In this document: in pieces, positions 17,642 through 25,932 of the stretch
Layout of the letters: every line of letters begins with the position of its first letter
Numbering within the stretch: position 1 is the stretch's first letter
NCBI GenBank assembly: GCA_964578175.1
Contig: CAZOBH010000004.1
Coordinates: 13,216 to 77,215, forward strand
Direction of reading: 5' to 3'
DNA from: RUG11788 sp964578175
GTDB taxonomy: Bacteria > Bacillota_I > Bacilli_A > RF39 > UBA660
DNA: 64,000 bases
Program-made: the position numbers and the translations under genes
Notes under the pieces: model-generated
Databases searched by the model: none
Told to the model about the DNA's origin: nothing
What the model saw: the letters and a program-made list of their open reading frames with translations, nothing else

Positions 17642-19249
17642 ATGAACAAAAAGAAAATTTTTATAACTTTTTTAACAATTGTTTTATTAGTTAGTACAAC
17701 TAAAGTATTAGCTCTTAGTAAAACTACAGTTAAAGCAACAACTAATAGATATCAAGAAACTAAAATATCTTGGACTAAAGTAAGTGGAGCAAAAAAATAT
17801 AGAGTATATAGATGTAATAGTAAAGGTAAAAATTGTAAAAGCATTAAAACTACTATATATAGAAAATATACTGATAAAAAAGGTAAAGAAGGAACTACTT
17901 ATATATATAAAGTAAGAGCATATAAAGGAAGCACATCTTCTTTATCAAACGGAGTTAAAGGGTTAAAGTTATATGATGGTATAAGCTATAGTGTTAGCAA
18001 TAGTGCTTATAATACAAATACTATTTCAATTAATAAATTAGCAACAGCGAAATATTATTATATTTATAGAGCAACATCTAAATATGGAAAATATACTAAA
18101 ATAGCAACTATTAAAAATAATGGAAGCCCTATAAAATATTATGACAAAAATGTATCTTTTAATAAAAAATATTATTATAAAATAAGAGTAGGAAATGCAA
18201 TTAATTATGGTGCATATAGTTCTAAAAAATATGTAGTTACTAAAAATATAGCTAAACCTGGAATAAAAGCACAAGTTGTAGCTATGAAAATTAATTTAAG
18301 TAATTATAAAGTAACTGGAGCAACTGGATATGATATATATTATTCAACTGATAATAAAAAGTTTACGAAACTAGTTAGAACTACTAGTACAAGTTATAGT
18401 AAAGAATTGAGTGCTAAAACATATTATGTAAAAATAAGAGCTTATAGAAAAGTAGGAAGCAATTATTACTATAGTGGATATTCTAATACAGTTAATTTTA
18501 TAATAGTTCAAATGTCTAAAGATAATGCTAAAGCAGTAGAAAATGCAAATAAATATGCAAATACTCTACATTTATCTAAAAAAGCAATTACTAATAAATT
18601 AATTTCAGATAATTTTTATCAAAGTGCTATAGATTATGCATTATCTCATATAACGGTTAATTATAATAATAATGCGTTAGAAAGAGCTAAATATTACAGT
18701 AGTAATTTCAATATGTCTAAAAATGGAATTTATGCTCAATTATTAATCGGATTTGGAGAAGGATTTACTGAAAGTGAAGCATTATATGCTATTAATAATT
18801 TAAATGTTAATTATAATGAGAGTGCTTTAAAGTACGCTACTAATGCATATAAAAACAAGAATTTATCTAGATATGAAATTTATAAAGACTTAGTTAATGA
18901 AGAAAAATATACTGATAGCGAAGCTAAATATGCTATTAATAAATTAGATTTTAATTTTAAAAATATAGTTTCGTATTCAATTAACAAAGCAATAAATGAT
19001 AATTATTATTCTAGACAAGGTCTTATAAAATATTTAGTAGATTTTGAATTATACACTGAAGAAGAAGCAATTTATGGAGTTGATAATAGTTCGATTGATT
19101 TTAAATTAAATGCTTTAAATGAAGCAAAAGAGTATTATGAATTAGTTCAAGAGAATGAACTTGATGAAAGTATGATAAAAGAGACTTTAGAAAAAAGTTT
19201 ATATACAGAAGATGAAATAGAATATGCTTTATCTAATATGGATAAATAG
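17642..19249 (+). CDS. Secreted protein with three Fn3-like domains and five Ltp-type helical repeats
   Basis: A 535-residue exported protein with a signal peptide (about residues 1-25). Three fibronectin III-like domains (about 26-285) carry repeats such as KKYRVYRCNSKGK, KYYYIYRATSKYG and TGYDIYYSTDNKK. Five tandem units of about 48 residues follow (about 290-535), each of the form ALxxAxxY-x(8)-[ML]S-x3-I/L-x(10)-[YF]T-x2-EAxYAINNLxxNY. The units match the Ltp/host-cell-surface-exposed lipoprotein repeat (PF07553). In streptococcal phage TP-J34 the Ltp lipoprotein blocks superinfecting phage DNA injection. Here there is no lipobox cysteine, so it should be secreted or signal-anchored. Whether it acts in exclusion, adhesion or wall binding is open. 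Confidence 0.83.
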   Translation: MNKKKIFITFLTIVLLVSTTKVLALSKTTVKATTNRYQETKISWTKVSGAKKYRVYRCNSKGKNCKSIKTTIYRKYTDKKGKEGTTYIYKVRAYKGSTSSLSNGVKGLKLYDGISYSVSNSAYNTNTISINKLATAKYYYIYRATSKYGKYTKIATIKNNGSPIKYYDKNVSFNKKYYYKIRVGNAINYGAYSSKKYVVTKNIAKPGIKAQVVAMKINLSNYKVTGATGYDIYYSTDNKKFTKLVRTTSTSYSKELSAKTYYVKIRAYRKVGSNYYYSGYSNTVNFIIVQMSKDNAKAVENANKYANTLHLSKKAITNKLISDNFYQSAIDYALSHITVNYNNNALERAKYYSSNFNMSKNGIYAQLLIGFGEGFTESEALYAINNLNVNYNESALKYATNAYKNKNLSRYEIYKDLVNEEKYTDSEAKYAINKLDFNFKNIVSYSINKAINDNYYSRQGLIKYLVDFELYTEEEAIYGVDNSSIDFKLNALNEAKEYYELVQENELDESMIKETLEKSLYTEDEIEYALSNMDK

Positions 19250-19271
19250 AATACATAAGTATTCTTTTTTT
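19248..19271 (+). terminator. Terminator overlapping a stop codon
   Basis: Stem AGAATAC/GTATTCT with loop ATAA, followed by T residues. The TAG stop at 19247-19249 runs into the 5' arm. Confidence 0.85.
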
Positions 19272-19279
19272 CTTAGTTA

Positions 19280-19288
19280 TGATATAAT
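19280..19288 (+). promoter_or_regulatory. Extended -10 promoter
   Basis: TGATATAAT, 23 bases before the ATG of the small ORF at 19312. Confidence 0.6.
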
Positions 19289-19311
19289 ATTCAATGTTAG
19301 AGGTAAAAGAT

Positions 19312-19437
19312 ATGGAAAAAATGAAAAAAGAAGAAAATTTAGTTGATGATTTAGAATTATTAAGAGAGTATGGATTTAATATAGATGAGATGTTAAGTCA
19401 AATAAATGCTGAAGAAAACGAAGAAGAAAACAATTGA
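19312..19437 (+). CDS. Possible small acidic protein (41 residues)
   Basis: ATG at 19312 opens a 41-codon frame ending in TGA at 19435. The peptide is helical and very acidic, with NLVDDLELLREYGFNIDEML in its middle and a poly-Glu/Asn end. It lies between the Ltp-protein terminator and the next gene, with its own extended -10 and a GAGGT-like ribosome site. This supports a real small gene, but there is no family evidence. Confidence 0.55.
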   Translation: MEKMKKEENLVDDLELLREYGFNIDEMLSQINAEENEEENN

Positions 19438-19486
19438 TTTTGATTTTGAAAGATAATATACTTTAAATAGAGTAGGAGGATGAACA

Positions 19487-19960
19487 ATGGATTATTATTC
19501 TGGCGGATCTGGCGAGACAAACTATAGTAATATGCCTGAACCAGCTCCTAGTAACAATAATTTTAAAAGTTTTTTAAAAGAAAACTATACAATTATCTTA
19601 TTGGTTTTAGCTATAATAATAGTTATACTTGGTGCATTATTCCTACTTAGTGGAATAAATAGTGGACCAGATGATGATATTGGTAAAGATACTAATAGTA
19701 AATTATCAAGTTTAACAGTAAATGGTGGTAGTTTAAACCCTGCCTTTGATAAAGAAACAAAAGAATATACGATTACACTTAATCCTACAAATACAGAAGA
19801 AAATATAACATTCTCATGTGAAACAGTTAGTAGTAAAGCAATAGTAACTGGATGTGATGAAGTAATTAGTTTAAAAGGTAAAATGGGAACTATTCATACA
19901 ATTAGAGTTGAGGCAGAAGATACAAGTGTTACACGTTATACTTTTAATATAAAAAGATAA
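19487..19960 (+). CDS. Membrane-anchored cadherin-like beta-sandwich protein
   Basis: A 157-residue protein with a 30-residue polar N-terminus, one transmembrane helix (about residues 33-55) and a short linker. A single cadherin-like beta-sandwich follows (PF12733-like; LSSLTVNGGSLNPAFDKETK, then EYTITL and a VEAEDTSVTRYTFNI end). The same module occurs in the surface genes at 8970 and 10518. AGGAGG precedes ATG 19487. Two cysteines in the domain (SCE, GCD) could form a disulfide. Confidence 0.82.
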   Translation: MDYYSGGSGETNYSNMPEPAPSNNNFKSFLKENYTIILLVLAIIIVILGALFLLSGINSGPDDDIGKDTNSKLSSLTVNGGSLNPAFDKETKEYTITLNPTNTEENITFSCETVSSKAIVTGCDEVISLKGKMGTIHTIRVEAEDTSVTRYTFNIKR

Positions 19961-19964
19961 TAAT

Positions 19965-19989
19965 AAGAGTGATTATATCACTCTTTTTT
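19965..19989 (+). terminator. Terminator before tRNA-Thr
   Basis: A 9-bp stem AAGAGTGAT/ATCACTCTT with a 3-base loop, then T residues. A TGTTATAAT box (19989-19997) directly after it is the likely tRNA-Thr promoter. Confidence 0.85.
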
Positions 19990-20014
19990 GTTATAATAAT
20001 TATATGTTTTATGT

Positions 20015-20090
20015 GCTGAAATAGCTCAGTTGGTAGAGCAGCTCCCTCGTAAAGAGCAGGTCGCAGGTTCAAGTCCTGTTTTCAGCACCA
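20015..20090 (+). tRNA. tRNA-Thr (anticodon CGT)
   Basis: A 76-base tRNA with acceptor GCTGAAA/TTTCAGC, D arm GCTCAGTTGGTAGAGC, anticodon loop CTCGTAA (anticodon CGT, reads ACG), T arm GCAGG/CCTGT and encoded CCA. The pair closing the anticodon loop is a C-A mismatch (31-39). Confidence 0.95.
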
Positions 20091-20100
20091 TTTATAATTA

Positions 20101-20132
20101 AAAACAAGAATTATTTCAATTCTTGTTTTTTT
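20101..20132. terminator. Bidirectional terminator after tRNA-Thr
   Basis: A 10-bp stem AACAAGAATT/AATTCTTGTT with loop ATTTC and a T run. The last codons and stop of the convergent minus-strand gene are inside the hairpin. Confidence 0.85.
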
Positions 20133-21034
20133 ATACTTAAAACATGATCTAGTCTTGGATAAGCAATTGAATAACTACTTGAACTACTTTCAAATAAAAT
20201 ATATAGTTTATCATCTTTATATACTATTCCTTCTGCCATTGGTGGTAAAGTTATAGTTTTAACTAAGTTATTTTTATTAAATTTATAATAAGGTATTTTA
20301 TTATTATTTAGTTCATAATATTCATTTTTTTCTTCTAATACATTTTTATATATAGATAATTTAGAATTAATTAGATAAGTAAATGAACTAGTAAATATAA
20401 ATCTATTGTTTTCATCTATTTCCATACCTTGAACCATTTTAGGAAGAGAAATAACATAACTTGGTTTATTATAATCTAAATTATTTATATCATATCCCAT
20501 TAATAATGGATTATTATTAGGTACTGGATAAAATGGATTTAAAAAGAAATCTCCAATCCAAAGTATATTATTTTTATAATAAGAAAAATCTCCACGTACA
20601 GGTAATTCATATGAATCGATATATTCTATTTTATTATTACTATTAATAATATCTTCTAACTTATAAATAAATACTTTATAATCACTAGTTATAAATACTA
20701 AATCATTATTATTAGTTATACCTCCAACGTGTGAATTATTATTAACTAATTCTAATTCTTTAATAAATTTATAATTTTTATCTGTTATATAAATTTTACT
20801 ATTACTATGTTTTTTATTATAAGATGTTTGTATATATATTTCATATTTATCTGAATAGGTTAATCCTTGTGGAATGTAACCATTTTTATTTCCTTGAACC
20901 AAAAACTCTTCTTTATACATGTTTTCATTTATTTTATAAAATATATTTATTCTTAAATAATCAATTATAAGTATTAATATTCCTAGCAATAAGATTAATA
21001 ATAAGATCATAAAAAAGTAGTTTATATATTTCAT
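20111..21034 (-). CDS. Membrane-anchored beta-propeller-like protein
   Basis: A 307-residue protein with an N-terminal transmembrane helix (about residues 5-27) and an extracellular domain. The domain has repeated short beta motifs typical of propellers (YIPQGLTYSDKYEIYIQTSY, VGGITNNNDLVFITSD, MVQGMEIDENNRFIFTSS, MAEGIVYKDDKLYILFES). The pattern resembles SMP-30/YncE-type propellers, but no catalytic residues could be assigned. GGTGAT precedes ATG 21034, with an extended -10 (TGTTAAAAT) just upstream. Substrate unknown. Confidence 0.72.
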   Translation of the reverse strand: MKYINYFFMILLLILLLGILILIIDYLRINIFYKINENMYKEEFLVQGNKNGYIPQGLTYSDKYEIYIQTSYNKKHSNSKIYITDKNYKFIKELELVNNNSHVGGITNNNDLVFITSDYKVFIYKLEDIINSNNKIEYIDSYELPVRGDFSYYKNNILWIGDFFLNPFYPVPNNNPLLMGYDINNLDYNKPSYVISLPKMVQGMEIDENNRFIFTSSFTYLINSKLSIYKNVLEEKNEYYELNNNKIPYYKFNKNNLVKTITLPPMAEGIVYKDDKLYILFESSSSSYSIAYPRLDHVLSIKKQELK

Positions 21035-21049
21035 ATCATCACCAAAAAT

Positions 21050-21058
21050 ATTTTAACA
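21050..21058 (-). promoter_or_regulatory. Extended -10 promoter
   Basis: TGTTAAAAT on the minus strand, upstream of the GGTGAT ribosome site of the beta-propeller-like gene. Confidence 0.55.
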
Positions 21059-21061
21059 TAG

Positions 21062-21083
21062 AAAAAGACCTTTTAGGTCTTTT
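21062..21083 (-). terminator. Terminator of the deacetylase operon
   Basis: Stem AAAAGACCT/AGGTCTTTT with a 3-base loop, followed on the minus strand by T residues. It overlaps the deacetylase stop codon. Confidence 0.8.
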
Positions 21084-22476
21084 AATTTGCTATTTTTTGA
21101 TGAACTGTAGGTGAGCTTTCTGTTAATACTCTAAACTCATATCCTTCGTTAGTTAAAGTTTCTAATATACTTGGTAAGGCTTTTAAAGTAGATGTTTTAA
21201 TATCATGACATAATACTATTGAGTAATTTCTTTTATGAACGCCATTAACAACGTTATTATAAATTTTTGTTGATGAAACGCTTCCACCTGCTGCATCACC
21301 AGATGATACATTCCAGTCAAAATAAACATATCCTTTACTTTGCATGACATCTGAAAGTTTAGTCATTATACCTTTAGATTGTTTTCTTGAAACAGTATTT
21401 GAACTACCTCCAGGAAATCTAAATAATTTAGTTTCTTTTCCAGTTTGTTCTTTTATTACTTTATTCATTTTATTAAAATCATTTAAATAAGCATCTACAC
21501 TTTTATATATATTCCATTTATGAGTATATGAATGAACTGCAATAGCGTGTCCTCTTTTTGCTTCTTCTTTTATTAAATATGTATATTTTGGAAATTGATG
21601 TGTTACGAAGAATGTAACTTTAACATCATATTTATCAAGTATATCTAAGAATTGTTTAGTATAAGGTCCAGGTCCATCATCAAAAGTTAAATAAACTACT
21701 TTTCCTTTTCCATTGTAACTAACTTTTTTATTATTTGATTTATATATATTAATAGTTCTAGTTACAGTACTTTTTTTACCAAAAGAGTTTTCAACAGTAT
21801 AAGTTATTTTATATGTTCCTTCCTTTTTGGTATTTACTGTTCCTTCTATTTTAATTTTATCAGTTAGATCTCCATCACATTCATCACTTGCTGTTGCGCC
21901 ATCTTCTTTATAATTTGTATTTAATTTTAAATAAATATTATTGCTACCATTTAATTTTATTTTTGGAGTTGATTCTTTAAACTCTATTTCTTTTTCTACA
22001 ACTTCTTCATTACCAGAAGTATCTTTAACTTTATAAATTATTTTTTTATTTTCTTGATCAAGGCTTACTTCTACTTTATCAGTAAGATCACCATCATAAT
22101 TATCTATTGCACTATATTTATATTCTTGATATTTATCTTTACAAATACTAGTGTCTTCATATTCAAGTTTAATAGTTGGTTTTTCATTATCTACAACTTT
22201 TACAGTCTTTGTTTTTTTACTTTTAAATATAAAATACTTAGCCTCATATGTTTCTTTGTATGTACCAACTTTTTCATTGTTAACATTACTTTTAACTTTG
22301 GTACTATTTATTTTATGTAATAGGTTATATGCTTTTACATTTTCACCTTTATAGTCTGTTTTTACTTCTATTGTTTCTTCTTTTTCGTTTAATTCAATTC
22401 TAGGATAGATTATAAATGATATTAAACTAAGTAAAAATATTATTACGCTAATTGATATAAATATATATTTTTTCAT
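21082..22476 (-). CDS. Polysaccharide deacetylase with N-terminal bacterial Ig-like domains
   Basis: A 464-residue extracytoplasmic enzyme of the NodB/PgdA type, probably removing acetyl groups from peptidoglycan or a surface glycan. An N-terminal membrane anchor (about residues 5-25) is followed by Ig-like DUF5011-type modules with the repeated NYDGDLTDKVEV and ECDGDLTDKIKI motifs. The catalytic domain (from about residue 255) has TFDDGPGPYT, HSYTH, RFPGGSSN, DWNVSSGD and LCHD, so all five NodB motifs are intact. Deacetylation often gives lysozyme resistance; that role is inferred. It lies 16 bases downstream of a PH-domain gene, with AAGGGG as ribosome site. Confidence 0.92.
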   Translation of the reverse strand: MKKYIFISISVIIFLLSLISFIIYPRIELNEKEETIEVKTDYKGENVKAYNLLHKINSTKVKSNVNNEKVGTYKETYEAKYFIFKSKKTKTVKVVDNEKPTIKLEYEDTSICKDKYQEYKYSAIDNYDGDLTDKVEVSLDQENKKIIYKVKDTSGNEEVVEKEIEFKESTPKIKLNGSNNIYLKLNTNYKEDGATASDECDGDLTDKIKIEGTVNTKKEGTYKITYTVENSFGKKSTVTRTINIYKSNNKKVSYNGKGKVVYLTFDDGPGPYTKQFLDILDKYDVKVTFFVTHQFPKYTYLIKEEAKRGHAIAVHSYTHKWNIYKSVDAYLNDFNKMNKVIKEQTGKETKLFRFPGGSSNTVSRKQSKGIMTKLSDVMQSKGYVYFDWNVSSGDAAGGSVSSTKIYNNVVNGVHKRNYSIVLCHDIKTSTLKALPSILETLTNEGYEFRVLTESSPTVHQKIAN

Positions 22477-22492
22477 CTCTCATCAACCCCTT

Positions 22493-22918
22493 TTATACTT
22501 TATCAAAGTAAGTTATTTTCCTTTCCATAACATCATCTTCAATGGCGTCTCTTAGAAGTTTTCTTACTTTTTTACCATCTTTTATATTCTTTAATATAAT
22601 AAATTTATGAGGTCCTTCATCATTAGCGTCTTTATCAACTTTAACAATAACTGTTGATACTCCAATTATTCTTTGATAAATATTTTCTATTAAATCAGGA
22701 TCTTTTAATTTATATAGTTCAATAGTGTTAGTTTTTCTTGAAAAGAAACCTTTAATAATAATTAATTCATCTTCTGTTATTTGATATGTAGTAAAATTCA
22801 TATGAATTTTTGTTAAGAATCTTTGAAATAAACCTGATGGTTTTCCTTCCCATAAAATATTAAATTCAGTTTTATCGAAATCTTTTGCTTTCTTTGTTAC
22901 TTGTTCATTATCACTCAT
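22493..22918 (-). CDS. Bacterial PH-domain (bPH_2-like) protein
   Basis: A 141-residue soluble protein. After an acidic N-terminus it shows the bPH pattern: ILWEGKPSG, then FTTYQITEDELIIIKGFFSRK, then IELYKLKDPDLIENIYQRI and a final VRKLLRDAI helix. No membrane segment is present, unlike many YdbS/YdbT relatives. GGAGAG precedes ATG 22918 and an extended -10 lies at 22942-22950. It is first in a two-gene operon with the polysaccharide deacetylase. Function unknown. Confidence 0.8.
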   Translation of the reverse strand: MSDNEQVTKKAKDFDKTEFNILWEGKPSGLFQRFLTKIHMNFTTYQITEDELIIIKGFFSRKTNTIELYKLKDPDLIENIYQRIIGVSTVIVKVDKDANDEGPHKFIILKNIKDGKKVRKLLRDAIEDDVMERKITYFDKV

Positions 22919-22941
22919 AATATCTCTCCATTCATAAGTAG

Positions 22942-22950
22942 ATTATAACA
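22942..22950 (-). promoter_or_regulatory. Extended -10 promoter
   Basis: TGTTATAAT on the minus strand, about 23 bases before the start of the PH-domain gene. Confidence 0.6.
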
Positions 22951-22971
22951 CCTATTATATCTAAATAGAAT

Positions 22972-22995
22972 AAAAAAATACCTCTTTCGAGGTAT
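22972..22995 (-). terminator. Terminator of the F420-ligase-family gene
   Basis: Stem ATACCTC/GAGGTAT (tetraloop GAAA on the minus strand) followed by seven T residues. Confidence 0.9.
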
Positions 22996-22998
22996 AAC

Positions 22999-24183
22999 TT
23001 ATTCATCTGATAAATTATCAAAATATCCTTGAATATATACAACTGGTGTACCTTTATCTCCAGAGCCACTTGTTAGATCACATAAAGATCCGATTAAGTC
23101 AGTATATCTTCTAGGAGTTGTTCCTTGTGTAATCATTTTTCCTTTTAATTCCTTATCTTTATTTTTAATTTCTTCACGCATAGCTTTTTCAAGTTCTTCG
23201 CCTTGTAATTCTTTTAATTTATTATCAGATACAAATTTTAACTTAATTTCATTAGGTGTTCCTTCTAATCCACTAGTATATGCTGGAGAAACTACTGGGT
23301 CAGCAAGCTCCCATATTTTTCCAACTGGATCTTTAAATGCTCCATCTCCATAAACCATTACTTCAATAGTTTTGCCAGTCTTTTCTTTTAAAATAGATTG
23401 GATATTATTAACTAATTCATTTCCAGTTCTTGGGAATAATTTTAATCTTTCTTCAGTAGATTTATTAGAACCTAAAAGTCCATAATCTTTATTAAATCCA
23501 GAACCATTAATAGATTCAGTCATAATATCTGTAAGAGATAATACATGACCTCCCTTATTTGTTAATCTTTCTTTTGTTTTATTTCTTGTATGAATATCAC
23601 AGTTAATAACATCTTTTGTATATTCTAGAATAGTATCACTATCATTTGATAGAATAAATTCTGCTTCACAATTTTCGCTTTCTACTAATTCTTTATAAAA
23701 ATCTAACATATTGATTCCAGTAAATGGATGGATCCAATCACCAAAAAATTCTTTATATTCTTTTTCAGTAATGATGCTACCTAAATTATAATTACTTTTA
23801 TCTAATTTATCTTCATCTAAAATACCATTACCTACTTCATCACTTGGAAAAGATAATTGAATAGTTAATTTATTCATTGCCCTTGCCATAGCTTTTAATA
23901 TTAATGAAAATCTATTTCTACTTAATATTGGAAATAATATACCTAAGTGATCAGTATTAAATTTAGATTTAATATCTTGTACTATTTCATCAATTGTTAC
24001 ATAGTTTCCTTCACTTATTCCAACAACAGCTTCAGTAATTGCAACTATATCTCTATCTTTAAATTCAAATCCTTCTTCTTTTTGTGCTTCTAATAGAGAA
24101 TTAACTACTATTTCATCTAATTTATCATTCTCTCTAATTATATTTGTTCTTATTCCTCTTACTACAGTTCCTACTCTTCTCAT
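22999..24183 (-). CDS. Coenzyme F420-0:L-glutamate ligase family protein
   Basis: A 394-residue protein matching the CofE/F420 ligase family. The N-terminal VRGIRTNIIRENDKLDEIV, DIVAITEAVVGISEGNYVTI and the central VMVYGDGAFKDPVGKIWELA are visible. CofE adds glutamate to F420 in archaea and actinobacteria. Most low-GC Gram-positives lack F420, so here the substrate is probably different and the function should be left open. ATG 24183 is chosen since GGAGG at 24188-24192 lies between it and the upstream in-frame TTG at 24195. It is monocistronic with its own terminator. Confidence 0.82.
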   Translation of the reverse strand: MRRVGTVVRGIRTNIIRENDKLDEIVVNSLLEAQKEEGFEFKDRDIVAITEAVVGISEGNYVTIDEIVQDIKSKFNTDHLGILFPILSRNRFSLILKAMARAMNKLTIQLSFPSDEVGNGILDEDKLDKSNYNLGSIITEKEYKEFFGDWIHPFTGINMLDFYKELVESENCEAEFILSNDSDTILEYTKDVINCDIHTRNKTKERLTNKGGHVLSLTDIMTESINGSGFNKDYGLLGSNKSTEERLKLFPRTGNELVNNIQSILKEKTGKTIEVMVYGDGAFKDPVGKIWELADPVVSPAYTSGLEGTPNEIKLKFVSDNKLKELQGEELEKAMREEIKNKDKELKGKMITQGTTPRRYTDLIGSLCDLTSGSGDKGTPVVYIQGYFDNLSDE

Positions 24184-24251
24184 AATAACCTCCAAGTGTA
24201 TTTTAACATAATATTTTTTTATTTTGAATAATAGACTTTATTTTATCTATT

Positions 24252-24260
24252 TGATATAAT
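24252..24260 (+). promoter_or_regulatory. Extended -10 promoter of the ABC exporter
   Basis: TGATATAAT, with GGTGA following 7 bases later and the ATG at 24276, giving a very short leader. Confidence 0.65.
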
Positions 24261-24275
24261 GACTTTGGTGATTTT

Positions 24276-25064
24276 ATGAAAAACTTTTTTAAGAATATGA
24301 AAAAGTATAACAAATATGCGATTAGAGCTGCAAAATCAGAATTAAAAAGTGAAGTTGCCGACTCATATTTAAACTGGTTATGGTGGATTATAGAACCGTT
24401 TTGTTTTATGTTAATCTATACATTTGTATTTGGAACTGTATTTCATAATACACAACAATACTTTGCATCTTTCGTTATGGTAGGACAAGCATTATGGCAA
24501 TTTTTTGAAAGAATGATTAAAGGTAGTGTAAATCTAATTATATCTAATAGAGATTTAGTTACTAAGGTATATTTACCTAAATATATATTATTATATTCTA
24601 AATCATTAACTTATTTATTTAAGTTTGCTATTTCTATAGGATTAGCAATTGGATTAATGATATTCCAACATGTACCTATAACTATTTATTTCTTATATAT
24701 TATACCTGTATTAATAGTATTATATTTATTATCATTTGGTATTGGTCTAATTCTAATGCACTTTGGTGTTACATTAAATGACTTAGCAAATCTTACAAAT
24801 ATAGCTTTAAGAATGGTATTTTACTTATCTGGTATATTCTATAACATTAGAGCAAGACTTCATGGAACATTAGGTTATTTACTACTAAGACTTAATCCAG
24901 CAGCATTTTTAATGGATGAAGCAAGAAAAGCTATGATTTGGGGGCCAAAATATCATCTTGGATTAAAAGTGTTATGTGTTTGGTGCCTTGTAGCAGTTCT
25001 ATTATGCATTATAGGTATTAATTTAATTCATAAGAACGAAAACAGTTATGCGAAGGTGATTTAA
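24276..25064 (+). CDS. ABC-2 type exporter permease (TagG/Wzm-like)
   Basis: A 262-residue membrane protein with about six transmembrane segments and the ABC-2 membrane family pattern. The N-terminal amphipathic stretch is followed by SYLNWLWWIIEPFCFMLIY, as in TagG/RgpC/Wzm permeases. It would export a lipid-linked polymer such as teichoic acid or another surface glycan. Its stop overlaps the ATP-binding subunit's ATG by one base (TAATG). An LCP ligase elsewhere in the window could attach the exported polymer to the wall. Confidence 0.9.
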   Translation: MKNFFKNMKKYNKYAIRAAKSELKSEVADSYLNWLWWIIEPFCFMLIYTFVFGTVFHNTQQYFASFVMVGQALWQFFERMIKGSVNLIISNRDLVTKVYLPKYILLYSKSLTYLFKFAISIGLAIGLMIFQHVPITIYFLYIIPVLIVLYLLSFGIGLILMHFGVTLNDLANLTNIALRMVFYLSGIFYNIRARLHGTLGYLLLRLNPAAFLMDEARKAMIWGPKYHLGLKVLCVWCLVAVLLCIIGINLIHKNENSYAKVI

Positions 25065-25837
25065 TGAAAAAGAAAAATAAAGTTGAAAAAAAGGTTACAG
25101 AAAAGCCTAAAAAGATAGCTGTTTCTGTAAAAAACTTACATATTACTTATAGAGGCCTTAAGAAAACATCAATTAGAGCATCTTGGAAACATATTGGTGA
25201 TAAAATTGAAACTTTTGAAGCCTTAAAAGGTATTAGTTTTGAACTAGAAGAAGGAAAAATTCTAGGGATTATTGGAAAAAATGGTTCAGGTAAATCTACT
25301 ATGCTTAGAGCTATAGCAGGAATATTTTCACCTGATAAAGGATCAATTAATCTTCATGGTAATAGTATTTCATTATTATCTATTGGTGTAGGTTTTAATA
25401 AAAAATTAACAGGAAGAGAAAATATTTATTTATCTGGAATGTTATTAGGATTTAGTGAAGAAGAAATTGCTAAGAAAGAAAAAGAAATAATTGAATTTGC
25501 AGATATTGGTGACTTTATACATAAACCAGTTAAAACTTATTCTTCTGGAATGTATTCAAAACTTGCTTTTGCAATTACAGCTATACTTGAAACAGATATT
25601 ATGTTAATAGATGAAGTTTTATCGGTTGGAGATGTTAAATTTAAACAAAAGAGTTATAATAAGATGAAAGAACTTATTTCCGCTGATACAAGAACAGTAA
25701 TAATTGTTTCTCATAGTTTGGACACTATTAGTGAGTTATGTGATGAAGTGTTATGGATTAATGATGGTGAACAAATAATGATTGGACCAACAGATGAAGT
25801 AATACCTAAATATCAAGAATTTATGGATTCACAATAA
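25064..25837 (+). CDS. ABC exporter ATP-binding protein (TagH/Wzt-like)
   Basis: A 257-residue nucleotide-binding subunit with Walker A GKNGSGKST (residues 71-79), signature YSSGMYSKLAF and Walker B IMLIDEVLSVGD. The long segment before Walker A (FEALKGISFELEEGKILGII) is typical of polysaccharide exporters. It ends right after the ABC domain, without the C-terminal extension of B. subtilis TagH or the carbohydrate-binding domain of some Wzt proteins. It is translationally coupled to the permease. Confidence 0.92.
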   Translation: MKKKNKVEKKVTEKPKKIAVSVKNLHITYRGLKKTSIRASWKHIGDKIETFEALKGISFELEEGKILGIIGKNGSGKSTMLRAIAGIFSPDKGSINLHGNSISLLSIGVGFNKKLTGRENIYLSGMLLGFSEEEIAKKEKEIIEFADIGDFIHKPVKTYSSGMYSKLAFAITAILETDIMLIDEVLSVGDVKFKQKSYNKMKELISADTRTVIIVSHSLDTISELCDEVLWINDGEQIMIGPTDEVIPKYQEFMDSQ

Positions 25838-25860
25838 AATGCATTAAATGCATTTTTTTG
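25837..25860 (+). terminator. Terminator of the ABC exporter operon
   Basis: Stem AAATGCA/TGCATTT with loop TTAA, followed by T residues, immediately after the stop codon. Confidence 0.8.
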
Positions 25861-25932
25861 TTTTAATTAATCGTATTGATTGAAAATGAATTTTATAAAT
25901 GTTAATATATAATAGAATAGAGGTTGATGCTA

